From contig CM017567.1 of NCBI GenBank assembly GCA_007844125.1, positions 13,984,046 to 14,048,045 on the forward strand: a DNA stretch of 64,000 bases, given 5' to 3'. The stretch is from Sinonovacula constricta (lineage: Eukaryota > Mollusca > Bivalvia > Cardiida > Solecurtidae). Below the pieces are notes generated by a model. The model had not been told where the DNA came from, did not search any database, and was given only the letters and a program-made list of their open reading frames with translations. Positions 51,301-62,299 of this stretch are shown here, one piece after another (positions within the stretch are counted from its first letter, which is position 1; every line of letters begins with the position of its first letter). The position numbers were made by a program, and so were the translations under genes.

Positions 51301-54300
51301 GGAGGGGAGGGGATTTGCTGGCATTATACTGACACTGTTGAGTCCGATGTATTGCTGTCCCCTTAGCCCGGAGCCTTAGGAGGGAAGCCACTACTACCAG
51401 CTTTTAAGTCTTTGATTTGGCCTGGCCGGGGTTTGAACCCGTGACCTCCCGATCCGCAAGCCGACGTTCTACCAACTGAGCTATTATTATTGGTGCTTTT
51501 TAAGTTCTTTGTTGTTCTATTATTATAAACATACTGTCAGGGCAATTCATTTATGCAATAGTCAGATATACTAGGAGTCCATTATAATGCTGTCGGCAGG
51601 GTCTATTAAATGTATACAGAAGGAACGATCACTGATACACATTTATTCTAAATGTAAAATCAATAACCTTGTATAGAAAAGTGTCTGCAGGGAGTGTTTC
51701 TTTCTAACAGTTACTCGCCAACTCTCTTCCAATTTTCCCAAACAATTCTGGCCTTGCATTGTGCATATGTGACTCTACTCACATTTCAATTCACCAGTCA
51801 TTAACACCAAGACAAAACTGATACTCCAGTCAGCTCTGTTAATCTTCTTGTGTGATTGCTTACACTTAAGGATTTAATTTTCCTTTCATATAGAAAATAT
51901 ATCAAAAGCGGCTGGCTTAGGGACCATCAGGACTCAGTCGTCCAGACATGGTTAAGAAAAAAATAGGCTTAGCAGGGCTCTCCCTGGGGATTTTTTGGTC
52001 AGAGCCAACCAATGAGCCAAATTTGAAAATTATGAGCCACTTTTTTATTTCATGAGCCATTTTTATGAGCCAAATTTACGCATCAATTTTAATGTTATTT
52101 TTGTAGTATCTAATTGTATCATTAATTGTTATTAATCGACAATCCGGTACTGTCCAATTAACAATCGCAACAAACATTCGGCTGGCTGCTTTATTATCGT
52201 CTCGCAAATTACACTAATCCTTCCCTGAGGTGATATTTATTCGGCAGTTATGTACACAACATGCCAACACATTAATGTCTCAAGGTGAAGGCCGCCACAC
52301 AAGCTTGACTGGCTATCGAGCTTCTCCTTTGCTAGCGAATCACAGTACGCGTAGAAATGGTTACCAGTCTTGGCCGCTTAGCGATTCACAAAAAATGCAA
52401 AAAAAATCGTACGCTATAAGGATGCACCAATTTTGAAAAAAATGAGCCACTTTTTTTTGTTTTTGCGCCAATGGCGCATTTGGCGCATGGCAGCGGCAGC
52501 CCTGCTTAGGACCCCTCCTTGTAAAAAAACTACCCTTCACCACTATTAAAAAGGGCATGGACATAGAAAGATCCCTTCTAACCCAACTTTCATTTCAACA
52601 TATAGAAGAAGTCAACTTAAGATCCATACCTTTAAGAAACAAAACATAACAGGGTCATGATAAAATACGGATGTAAGTGCTGACCCTTAAATAAACTAGT
52701 AGGAACAAAGAAGAATTAAAGTGCTTCATGCATTAACTGTTGGACTAGATTATCTACATTGCACACTCTCTCCCCTCAGTGTCAACACACTCTCCCCTCA
52801 GTGTCAACACACTCTCCCTTCAGTGTCAACACACTCTCCCTTCAGTGTCAACACACTCTCCCCTCAGTGTCAACATACTCTCCCCTCAGTGTCAACACAC
52901 TCTCCCCTCAGTGTCAACACACTCTCCCTTCAGTGTCAACACACTCTCCCCTCAGTGTCAACATACTCTCCCCTCAGTGTCAACACACTCTCCCTTCAGT
53001 GTCAACACAGTCTCCCCTCAGTGTCAACACACTCAACCCTCAGTGTCAACACACTCTCCCCTCAGTGTCAACACAGTCTCCCCTCAGTGTCAACACACTC
53101 TCCCCTCAGTGTCAACACATTCCCCCTCAGTGTCAACACATTCTCCCCTCAGTGTCAACACAGTCTCCCCTCAGTGTCAACACATTCTCCCCTCAGTGTC
53201 AACACAGTCTCCCCTCAGTGTCAACACACTCTCCCCTCAGTGTCAACACACTCTCCCCTCAGTGTCAACATACTCTCCCTTCAGTGTCAACACAGTCTCC
53301 CCTCAGTGCCAACACACTCTCCCTTCAGTGTCAACACACTCTCCCTTCAGTGTCAACATACTCTCCTTTCAGTGTCAACACACTCTCCCTTCAGTGTCAA
53401 CACACTCTCCCTTCAGTGTCAACACACTCTCCCTTCAGTGTCAACACACTCTCCCCTCAGTGTCAACATACTCTCCCTTCAGTGTCAACACACTCTCCCT
53501 TCAGTGTCAACATACTCTCCCTTCAGTGTCAACATACTCTCCCCTCAGTGTCAACATACTCTCCCCTCAGTGTCAACATACTCTCCCCTCAGTGTCAACA
53601 TACTCTCCCTTCAGTGTCAACACAGTCTCCCCTCAGTGCCAACACACTCTCCCCTCAGTGTCAACATACTCTCCCCTCAGTGTCATCACACTCTCCCCTC
53701 AGTGTCAACACACTCTCCCCTCAGTGTCAACATACTCTCCCTTCAGTGTCAACACACTCTCCCTTCAGTGTCAACATACTCTCCCCTCAGTGTCAACACA
53801 CTCTCCCCTCAGTGTCAACATACTCTCCCCTCAGTGTCATCACACTCTCCCTTCAGTGTCAACACACTCTCCCTTCAGTGTCAACATACTCTCCCCTCAG
53901 TGTCATCACACTCTCCCTTCAGTGTCATCACACTCTCCCTTCAGTGTCAACATACTCTCCCCTCAGTGTCATCACACTCTCCCTTCAGTGTCAACACACT
54001 CTCCCCTCAGTGTCAACATACTCTCCCTTCAGTGTCAACACACTCTCCCCTCAGTGTCAACATACTCTCCCCTCAGTGTCAACACACTCTCCCCTCAGTG
54101 TCAACACACTCTCCCCTCAGTGTCAACATACTCTCCCCTCAGTGTCATAACACTCTCCCCTCAGTGTCAACACACTCTCCCTTCAGTGTCAACATACTCT
54201 CCCTTCAGTGTCAACATACTCTCCCTTCAGTGTCAACATACTCTCCCTTCAGTGTCAACATACTCTCCCTTCAGTGTCAACATACTCTCCCTTCAGTGTC

Positions 54301-57300
54301 AACACACTCTCCCCTCAGTGTCAACATACTCTCCCCTCAGTGTCAACATACTCTCCCCTCAGTGTCATCACACTCTCCCCTCAGTGTCAACACACTCTCC
54401 CTTCAGTGTCAACATACTCTCCCTTCAGTGTCAACATACTCTCCCTTCAGTGTCAACATACTCTCCCTTCAGTGTCAACATACTCTCCCCTCAGTGTCAA
54501 CATACTCTCCCTTCAGTGTCAACATACTCTCCCCTCAGTGTCAACATACTCTCCCTTCAGTGTCAACATACTCTCCCTTCAGTGTCAACACACTCTCCCT
54601 TCAGTGTCAACATACTCTCCCCTCAGTGTCAACACACTCTCCCCTCAGTGTCAACATACTCTCCCCTCAGTGTCATCACACTCTCCCCTCAGTGTCAACA
54701 TACTCTCCCTTCAGTGTCAACACACTCTCCCTTCAGTGTCAACATACTCTCCCTTCAGTGTCAACATACTCTCCCTTCAGTGTCAACATACTCTCCCCTC
54801 AGTGTCAACATACTCTCCCTTCAGTGTCAACATACTCTCCCCTCAGTGTCAACATACTCTCCCTTCAGTGTCAACATACTCTCCCTTCAGTGTCAACACA
54901 CTCTCCCTTCAGTGTCAACATACTCTCCCCTCAGTGTCAACACACTCTCCCTTCAGTGTCAACATACTCTCCCCTCAGTGTCAACATACTCTCCCCTCAG
55001 TGTCAACATACTCTCCCCTCAGTGTCATCACACTCTCCCCTCAGTGTCAACACACTCTCCCTTCAGTGTCAACATACTCTCCCTTCAGTGTCAACATACT
55101 CTCCCTTCAGTGTCAACATACTCTCCCTTCAGTGTCAACATACTCTCCCCTCAGTGTCAACATACTCTCCCTTCAGTGTCAACATACTCTCCCTTCAGTG
55201 TCAACACACTCTCCCTTCAGTGTCAACATACTCTCCCCTCAGTGTCAACATACTCTCCCTTCAGTGTCAACATACTCTCCCTTCAGTGTCAACACACTCT
55301 CCCCTCAGTGTCAACATACTCTCCCTTCAGTGTCAACATACTCTCCCCTCAGTGTCAACATACTCTCCCTTCAGTGTCAACATACTCTCCCCTCAGTGTC
55401 AACATACTCTCCCTTCAGTGTCAACATACTCTCCCCTCAGTGTCAACATACTCTCCCTTCAGTGTCAACACACTCTCCCCTCAGTGTCAACATACTCTCC
55501 CCTCAGTGTCAACACACTCTCCCCTCAGTGTCAACATACTCTCCCCTCAGTGTCAACATACTCTCCCTTCAGTGTCAACATACTCTCCCTTCAGTGTCAA
55601 CATACTCTCCCTTCAGTGTCAACATACTCTCCCTTCAGTGTCAACACACTCTCCCTTCAGTGTCAACACACTCTCCCCTCAGTGTCAACACACTCTCCCC
55701 TCAGTGTCAACATACTCTCCCTTCAGTGTCAACATACTCTCCCTTCAGTGTCAACATACTCTCCCTTCAGTGTCAACACACTCTCCCTTCAGTGTCAACA
55801 CACTCTCCCTTCAGTGTCAACACACTCTCCCTTCAGTGTCAACACACTCTCCCTTCAGTGTCAACACACTCTCCCCTCAGTGTCAACATACTCTCCCTTC
55901 AGTGTCAACACACTCTCCCCTCAGTGTCAACATACTCTCCCTTCAGTGTCAACATACTCTCCCTTCAGTGTCAACACACTCTCCCTTCAGTGTCAACACA
56001 CTCTCCCTTCAGTGTCAACACACTCTCCCTTCAGTGTCAACACACTCTCCCTTCAGTGTCAACATACTCTCCCTTCAGTGTCAACACACTCTCCCTTCAG
56101 TGTCAACATACTCTCCCTTCAGTGTCAACACACTCTCCCCTCAGTGTCAACATACTCTCCCTTCAGTGTCAACATACTCTCCCCTCAGTGTCAACACACT
56201 CTCCCTTCAGTGTCAACATACTCTCCCCTCAGTGTCAACATACTCTCCCGTCAGTGTCAACACACTCTCCCCTCAGTGCCAACATACCCTCCCTTCAGTG
56301 TCAACATACTCTCCCTTCAGTGTCAACATACTCTCCCCTCAGTGTCAACATACTCTCCCCTCAGTGTCAACATACTCTCCCCTCAGTGTCAACATACTCT
56401 CCCTTCAGTGTCAACACACTCTCCCCTCAGTGTCAACACACTCTCCCCTCAGTGCCAACATACTCTCCCTTCAGTGTCAACACACTCTCCCTTCAGTGTC
56501 AACATACTCTCCCTTCAGTGTCAACATACTCTCCCCTCAGTGTCAACACACTCTCCCTTCAGTGTCAACATACTCTCCCTTCAGTGTCAACACAACCTCC
56601 CTTCAGTGTCAACATACTCTCCCTTCAGTGTCAACATACTCTCCCCTCAGTGCCAACATACTCTCCCCTCAGTGTCAACATACTCTCCCCTCAGTGCCAA
56701 CATACTCTCCCCTCAGTGTCAACATACTCTCCCTTCAGTGTCAACATACTCTCCCCTCAGTGTCAACATACTCTCCCTTCAGTGTCAACATACTCTCCCC
56801 TCAGTGTCAACATACTCTCCCTTCAGTGTCAACATACTCTCCCTTCAGTGTCAACACACTCTCCCCTCAGTGTCAACATACTCTCCCTTCAGTGTCAACA
56901 TACTCTCCCTTCAGTGTCAACACACTCTCCCCTCAGTGTCAACACACTCTCCCTTCAGTGTCAACATACTCTCCCCTCAGTGTCAACATACTCTCCCTTC
57001 AGTGTCAACACACTCTCCCCTCAGTGTCAACACACTCTCCCCTCAGTGCCAACATACTCTCCCTTCAGTGTCAACATACTCTCCCTTCAGTGTCAACATA
57101 CTCTCCCCTCAGTGTCAACATACTCTCCCCTCAGTGTCAACATACTCTCCCCTCAGTGTCAACATACTCTCCCTTCAGTGTCAACACACTCTCCCCTCAG
57201 TGTCAACACACTCTCCCCTCAGTGCCAACATACTCTCCCTTCAGTGTCAACATACTCTCCCTTCAGTGTCAACACACTCTCCCTTCAGTGTCAACATACT

Positions 57301-60300
57301 CTCCCTTCAGTGTCAACATACTCTCCCCTCAGTGTCAACACACTCTCCCTTCAGTGTCAACATACTCTCCCTTCAGTGTCAACACAACCTCCCTTCAGTG
57401 TCAACATACTCTCCCTTCAGTGTCAACATACTCTCCCCTCAGTGCCAACATACTCTCCCCTCAGTGTCAACATACTCTCCCCTCAGTGCCAACATACTCT
57501 CCCCTCAGTGTCAACATACTCTCCCTTCAGTGTCAACATACTCTCCCCTCAGTGTCAACATACTCTCCCTTCAGTGTCAACATACTCTCCCCTCAGTGTC
57601 AACATACTCTCCCTTCAGTGTCAACATACTCTCCCCTCAGTGTCAACATACTCTCCCTTCAGTGTCAACATACTCTCCCTTCAGTGTCAACACACTCTCC
57701 CTTCAGTGTCAACACACTCTCCCTTCAGTGTCAACATACTCTCCCCTCAGTGTCAACATACTCTCCCTTCAGTGTCAACACACTCTCCCTTCAGTGTCAA
57801 CATACTCTCCCCTCAGTGTCAACACACTCTCCCTTCAGTGTCAACACACTCTCCCCTCAGTGTCAACATACTCTCCCTTCAGTGTCAACATACTCTCCCT
57901 TCAGTGTCAACATACTCTCCCTTCAGTGTCAACACACTCTCCCCTCAGTGTCAACACACTCTCCCTTCAGTGTCAACACACTCTCCCTTCAGTGTCAACA
58001 TACTCTCCCCTCAGTGTCAACACACTCTCCCTTCAGTGTCAACATACTCTCCCTTCAGTGTCAACACACTCTCCCTTCAGTGTCAACACACTCTCCCTTC
58101 AGTGTCAACACACTCTCCCTTCAGTGTCAACATACTCTCCCTTCAGTGTCAACATACTCTCCCCTCAGTGTCAACATACTCTCCCTTCAGTGTCAACATA
58201 CTCTCCCTTCAGTGTCAACATACTCTCCCTTCAGTGTCAACATACTCTCCCTTCAGTGTCAACACACTCTCCCCTCAGTGTCAACATACTCTCCCCTCAG
58301 TGTCAACATACTCTCCCTTCAGTGTCAACATACTCTCCCTTCAGTGTCAACATACTCTCCCCTCAGTGTCATCACACTCTCCCCTCAGTGTCAACACACT
58401 CTCCCCTCAGTGTCAACATACTCTCCCTTCAGTGTCAACATACTCTCCCTTCAGTGTCAACATACTCTCCCCTCAGTGTCAACATACTCTCCCTTCAGTG
58501 TCAACATACTCTCCCTTCAGTGTCAACATACTCTCCCCTCAGTGTCAACATACTCTCCCTTCAGTGTCAACATACTCTCCCTTCAGTGTCAACACACTCT
58601 CCCCTCAGTGTCAACATACTCTCCCTTCAGTGTCAACATACTCTCCCTTCAGTGTCAACATACTCTCCCCTCAGTGTCAACATACTCTCCCTTCAGTGTC
58701 AACATACTCTCCCTTCAGTGTCAACATACTCTCCCCTCAGTGTCAACATACTCTCCCTTCAGTGTCAACATACTCTCCCCTCAGTGTCAACATACTCTCC
58801 CTTCAGTGTCAACATACTCTCCCTTCAGTGTCAACATACTCTCCCTTCAGTGTCAACATACTCTCCCTTCAGTGTCAACATACTCTCCCCTCAGTGTCAA
58901 CACACTCTCCCCTCAGTGTCATTACACTCTCCCCTCAGTGTCAACATACTCTCCCTTCAGTGTCAACACACTCTCCCTTCAGTGTCAACATACTCTCCCT
59001 TCAGTGTCAACATACTCTCCCTTCAGTGTCAACATACTCTCCCCTCAGTGTCAACATACTCTCCCTTCAGTGTCAACATACTCTCCCTTCAGTGTCAACA
59101 TACTCTCCCCTCAGTGTCAACACACTCTCCCTTCAGTGTCAACACACTCTCCCTTCAGTGTCAACACACTCTCCCCTCAGTGTCAACATACTCTCCCTTC
59201 AGTGTCAACATACTCTCCCCTCAGTGTCAACATACTCTCCCTTCAGTGTCAACACACTCTCCCCTCAGTGTCAACACACTCTCCCCTCAGTGTCAACACA
59301 CTCTCCCTTCAGTGTCAGTTTGTCATGCTTGCTCAGTCGTTACGTTTCCCCATTGTTGGAAGATTGCCACAAACACCGAGACAGCTCAGTCTGAGCAACA
59401 TGGTAGCAGTCATGGCTTGCCCAGGCACAACTTTAATCTATCATTACTTCAGCGATACACAACCTGAGTTGACATGTAGTTGGGAAAATTATCATTGCAA
59501 CACTTGCATTTCCAAGGGCTGTCAGCGTTTTAATGGAGTTCCAGTGTATATATGTTAATGTTATTATTTTCAGAGATTATATTTAAAATCTTAAGCAGAA
59601 ACAGCAACAAGTTGAAACACTTACTAGGACTGGGAAGCGACCCCGTTGGACTATTCTGACCACTATCTGTTTTCTTAGTACCCGACACAGTACCTGTTCC
59701 ATTACTAAAGATACGACTTTTCTTCTCCCTGTCCTCTCTGCCCCCACCACTGTCACCTTTCAAATCTTTGTTGCGACTATTCTGTCTTTCTAACAAAGAC
59801 ACTTCTTTGAATGAGGATGCCAATCCAGCCGTCTCATCGAGCTTGGGTGATGATTTCTCAATATCAATAGTGAGTGACAGTTTATCGTCCTCCCAGGAGA
59901 AGCAGTCTTCACGATCAATTTGTGTAATGCTCTCAGGTGAGTCTAGCTCCTCCACACTGTCCATGCGTCCATGCGCCTCTTTGCTTTCTGTGACAAAGGA
60001 ATCAAGGCTGACAGACAGGTCTCCTGGTGCAGACCCAACAGTGGCTCGCTCCGAGGCGTCACCAAAATAATCCTCCTCAAGTTCCATAGATTGTGACACA
60101 TCATCCATGTTGAGGACTGAGTCATTCTTTGGAATGTACTTCCCAGCCTTGACAAATATATGAAAAATCCAATTTTGTTACTGGTAATTCATATAAAGAT
60201 ACATGGTTTATGCATTCAAAGAGCATTTTGAAAAGAAAAAGTTGAATAAATTTAAGTATATATCAGACACTATATAGACAATCTATATCAGACAATAACA

Positions 60301-61583
60301 CAACACTATATCAGACAATAACATAAATTTCAAGACTATAAAGCAGGTTGAAATTATTTTACTCATACATGTATATGAAAATTGCTAGTAAATGTAACAA
60401 TTGCAAAAAATATTACTTCAGTACCTTTAACACGTCAGAAAATGGAAGCAGTTTTTATGGCATAGAAAATCAAAGCAATTTCTATGATATACAAGTCTTT
60501 GAACAATATTATCACACTGCAGTAAATGACAATTGCAAACTTTCCTATTGCAGACCTAGGTTTTTGGATCTGAGTGAACTGATTAAGTCTATGTTAAATA
60601 ATGTGCTGACATAATTTGATTTAATTTGCATACAATTATCATATAAAAAAAATACAAGAACTTCTAAACAAATTAAGATTTCAACCAGCACAAGGTTGTT
60701 TGATTACGGAGATTGATTCAGATATAATTACATATCAAAACAGCTACTCGTACCTGCACAGCCTCATATTGAGTAACACCTTCCATCATCTGACTGCTAT
60801 CAGCCAATCGCAGCTGCCTAGGCTGGTCATGTGATGGGGAATCTTTCAATGGCACTTTGTCAGACTTTGAGTTCTCTTTAGCATAATGATCTTCAATATA
60901 GTCCAAGGATTCATTAGAGTGATTGTCTATAGTTTTTACTCTATTTCCACTATGAACACCTGGAAACTCTTGGGTAAAATTGTTATTGACTGTTTGGTTA
61001 TATTGCACATTGTATGTCCTGGACAGGTGGTATGGATCTCCACGGTCAATGGTAGGTGACTCTGGCTCCTGACTTCTACTCCGGCTAACAGGTGAGTGTT
61101 CGGGTGGGGTTTTATCATCAGAAAATCTGCAAACAGGTAAGTATGCTTAAAGCTAAAAGAGCCTATGCACAAACATGATGTTTACAATGATATATGCCCT
61201 AATGGTTTAGAAACTTGTGATGTCTAAGATACTTCCTGCTACATGTAGTAACAGTTAGAATGCACCAAAATTCAATGATTTCTTTTTAAATACATTGCAA
61301 CAACCAATTATGTTCATTATAGCAGCATTTAGCTATTTTGGTAAAGGAAGACCCCAGACAGATGTCTGGGTAGAACAATCAGCGCACTGGAAGTCAGGTG
61401 GAAGACCTTCCCACATTAAGTACTTCTCTTGAAAAGTGTATCAGTGAGGAATTAAATGTATGAGTCTGTACCTGATTTCTAAAAATTCTTCCATGCTCTC
61501 ACTCTCAATATTTTTCAGTGTAGGTGAGATGTGTCGGTGAACTCCATAACATGTTGACTCTATCAGACCATGCTCTATCATAC
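30336..61583 (-). CDS. AVL9: AVL9 homologue (late secretory pathway), 5' incomplete
   Basis: Eleven minus-strand coding exons: 61472-61583, 60754-61126, 59625-60147, 51074-51267, 50633-50767, 49736-49871, 43119-43199, 41426-41540, 36045-36098, 31036-31124 and 30336-30451 (TAA). Every junction is GT-AG and all phases agree, giving 641 residues of the C-terminal part. The first exon starts mid-codon, so the N-terminal exons, holding most of the Avl9/DENN-like domain, lie past 64000. Diagnostic blocks are FGFPLPVFTRGCVCFPYLSL, VRSYVIGATNILFRQK, LTLTTADLRFADILVKAV, WEGNDEWLRAQF, WKTTHNYRVWSS, GHPCQGNLGVSDIKVRLS and KYVVQTGKVVG, each aligning to human AVL9 as I recall it. The long exons at 59.6-61.1 kb encode an acidic, serine-rich, probably disordered linker. 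AVL9 is a conserved cytosolic/membrane-associated protein needed for late Golgi-to-surface traffic in yeast and for polarised cell migration in human cells. Four introns hold large tandem arrays. Two of these adjoin the donors of exons 41426-41540 and 36045-36098. Confidence 0.95.
31690..32960 (+). mobile_element. Degenerate non-LTR retrotransposon relic
   Basis: Plus-strand conceptual translation in shifting frames gives protein-like phrases such as LTAQKMARNCIKF, GIDLERLPGCNDL, RGVRQTRKRGGP and LPWEDIWKFKPLRL, with many stops. They resemble the region after the reverse transcriptase in a LINE-like family I recall from lancelet and mollusc genomes (EMGAQGVW...LTWEDIWKFEPLRL-like). It lies antisense in an AVL9 intron. 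It is clearly dead; the family name is not claimed. Confidence 0.5.
33566..34349. repeat. 28/32-bp minisatellite, left part
   Basis: Tandem units in two lengths. The 28-base form reads gacaatctgacatgacaggt plus catactgt. The 32-base form has an extra four bases, giving catacttactgt. Read on the minus (AVL9 sense) strand, the 32-base form contains GTCAGATTGTCACA followed by GTAAGT, identical to the end of AVL9 exon 36045-36098 and its splice donor. The array is interrupted at 34350 by a hAT element and continues at 35185. Confidence 0.92.
34350..35184 (+). mobile_element. hAT element remnant, 835 bp, inserted in the minisatellite
   Basis: Terminal inverted repeats AGGGCTTTTTCAG / CTGAAAAAGCCCT match perfectly over 13 bases, and GCAAGTC is duplicated at 34343-34349 and 35185-35191. 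Inside, 34802-35059 on the plus strand encodes the C-terminal hAT dimerisation region (SSTEAVERGFSSMNLLCTSL, then RSSLGQEKLSNLMRI), as in ZMYM6/ZBED5-like transposases. The rest of the transposase is missing, so this is an internally deleted, non-autonomous copy. The duplicated target is repeat-unit sequence, which proves the array existed before the insertion. Confidence 0.88.
35185..36044. repeat. 28/32-bp minisatellite, right part, abutting an AVL9 splice donor
   Basis: Continuation of the array broken by the hAT element. Units here are more diverged (gacggggcat, cggacatagc variants) except for the last few. The array runs without a gap into exon 36045-36098 of AVL9. The exon's final 14 bases and its donor GTAAGT are themselves a perfect repeat-unit segment. 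Confidence 0.92.
36538..41425. repeat. 38-bp (19+19) minisatellite, about 4.9 kb
   Basis: Alternating 19-mers ctacccagctagtaataac and ctacccagtctgtagtcac, roughly 125-130 double units, with local runs of only the first type. On the AVL9 sense strand each half unit contains CTGGGTAGGT, matching the junction of exon 41426-41540 (ACTGG followed by intron GTAGGT). The array abuts that exon, and the exon's last 13 bases match the unit with one mismatch. A longer-period duplication of about 1.39 kb is superimposed in the part from 38.1 to 41.2 kb. Confidence 0.94.
42000..42789. mobile_element. pogo/Tigger-like MITE, 790 bp
   Basis: The ends CAGTAAAACCTCACTGAAG and (reverse complement of right end) CAGTAAAACCTTGCTAAGA form terminal inverted repeats. 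They are flanked by TA at 41998-41999 and 42790-42791. CAGTAAAACCT-type ends with a TA target are characteristic of pogo/Tigger elements. No transposase frame is present. It lies in the AVL9 intron between exons 43119-43199 and 41426-41540. Confidence 0.85.
42898..43072 (-). mobile_element. tRNA-derived SINE, minus strand
   Basis: Minus-strand reading begins ggcgccattggcgtagtggg (A-box region), then gggttcgagcccc (B box), then a tail with gtgggaaggtcttccagctg and ctgggatcttt. The tail segment is the seed of the 62-bp array at 1438-2115. Confidence 0.75.
43262..44338. repeat. Dispersed repeat with ~150-bp internal tandem copies
   Basis: Starts acaagagggtcatgatggcc and ends ggtgagataaaaa. Inside are about five diverged ~150-bp copies built around tgacctactttttgacccca, tttcatgcagacaaacattc and gaagattgg. 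I recognise this arrangement as a common interspersed repeat in bivalve introns and intergenic DNA, from recollection and not from a search. Non-autonomous rolling-circle elements can carry internal tandem repeats, but the class is not established. Confidence 0.7.
45008..47649. repeat. 39-bp minisatellite, about 68 copies
   Basis: Unit gacaattgaactgtttatgg plus ctgatgtatagacaaatgt, with a 37-base variant lacking one TA (common from 47.37 kb on). Because 39 is a multiple of three, the minus strand has long open frames of a 13-residue repeat (INSSIVTFVYTSA); these are a by-product. The array lies in the AVL9 intron between exons 49736-49871 and 43119-43199 and touches neither exon. Units between about 45240 and 45720 carry many single-base indels. 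Confidence 0.93.
47650..49735. other. AVL9: AVL9 intron without recognised features
   Basis: AT-rich intronic sequence. A 96-codon open frame at 47905-48195 (plus strand) has no recognised motif and no splice context. Nothing else is supported. Confidence 0.4.
51335..51490 (-). mobile_element. tRNA-derived SINE, minus strand
   Basis: The minus strand shows a clear A box (tagctcagttggtagaacg) and B box (gggttcaaacccc), followed by tagtagtggcttccctccta. It is the best-preserved member of the family seen at 12040-12215. It lies directly upstream (in AVL9 sense) of exon 51074-51267, in the intron. Confidence 0.85.
51973..52504. mobile_element. Non-autonomous hAT-like element, 532 bp
   Basis: Starts CAGGGCTCTCCCTGGGG and ends gcagcggcAGCCCTG, so the outer seven bases CAGGGCT are inverted repeats. 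GCTTAG flanks both sides (51967-51972 and 52504-52509, the second overlapping the last base). The interior repeats atgagccac/atgagccaa several times and has no coding capacity. The ends resemble those of the hAT remnant at 34350-35184 (AGGGCT). Confidence 0.7.
52766..59316. repeat. 22-bp minisatellite, about 298 copies (6.55 kb)
   Basis: Unit tcaacacactctcccctcag plus tg, with two main variable sites (cacac/catac and cccc/cctt). The unit contains no stop in any plus-strand frame and 22 is not a multiple of three. All three forward frames are therefore open for up to about 2,250 codons and read the same 22-residue cycle (HTLPSVSTHSPLSVNTLSPQCQ-like, in phases). This explains the giant overlapping frames without invoking a gene. 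On the AVL9 sense strand the unit has TGA stops. It occupies most of the intron between exons 59625-60147 and 51074-51267. Confidence 0.95.
61350..61425. mobile_element. SINE tail fragment
   Basis: The segment agaccccagacagatgtctg ... gtggaagaccttcccacatt matches the SINE tail at 42906-42970 and the units of the 62-bp array at 1438-2115. The tRNA-like head is absent. Confidence 0.65.
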
Positions 61584-61789
61584 CTGCAAATATATTACAT
61601 TTAAACATCGGCTTAACACTATACTTCAGATGTTAAATTAACTGATGACTTACACATTCAACAAACATTAAGACTAACAGACAAACATCCAACTGACTCT
61701 GTTTTTAAAATGTTACTGATAAAGAGCATGTCAATTTAGATGACTTTTTTCCAATATTGATCTTGAATCAAAAGGGTTCTCCCGTATAC

Positions 61790-61840
61790 CACCAATAGAG
61801 TACAAACTAGCATATTTGGGGATATTGGCCCTTCTGATAA
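61790..61840. repeat. Single copy of the 63.8 kb array unit
   Basis: The segment cgtataccaccaatagagta followed by caaactagcatatttgggg matches the tandem unit found at 63830-64000. It stands alone here and could be the progenitor or a shed copy. Confidence 0.65.
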
Positions 61841-61927
61841 CTCAGTTACTTCCCTTGATTTCAAATGGAGGCTACTCGCCGCTGACCCTCTGGAACAAAT
61901 CAATGAAGCACGTGTAACAACAAAGAA

Positions 61928-62152
61928 TTGGACCATTTCAAGCTAAAAGATTTGAAAAAAGTACCTAGCAGTCGTAGATTGAATGTGTCCGGATGGAAAT
62001 GTGAGCTAATTGAGCAAATTATCAGTGCTCACAGGCTAGCTATTACTGATAAACATGAATTGAAAAGAAGAGACCAGCTTGAAAAGACAAAGAGGGGCTC
62101 TAAACGATTTATTCTTCCTTCTGGAAAAGGGATTTCACCTCCTTGGACATGA
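61928..62152 (+). other. SAP-like open frame, probably transposon-derived
   Basis: A 74-codon plus-strand frame has the SAP pattern LKDLKKVPSSRRLNVSGWKC followed by ELIEQIISAHR at residues 6-36, then a basic tail. Upstream it lacks a clear start context, and no splice partner was found. It is unrelated in sequence to the SARNP SAP domain apart from the fold pattern. SAP-like segments also occur in proteins of mobile elements, so a decayed element is the likeliest source. Confidence 0.4.
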
Positions 62153-62299
62153 ATTGGTAACACTTCTCCCATTTCACACTTCACCTTCCCTTGATTGGTC
62201 ACAGTTCGCCCTAATGAAAGGAGACGAGATTTACAGTTTGCTCTGTCTGGCAAAAGATGTTCACACTTCGCCCTTTTTCTTAACATTATTCATGAATGA

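Noticed and set aside
52721..59558. Three overlapping plus-strand frames of about 1,730-2,260 codons
   Set aside because: All are the same 22-bp satellite read in its three stop-free frames. They lie antisense inside an AVL9 intron and run out into unrelated sequence without splice sites or domains.
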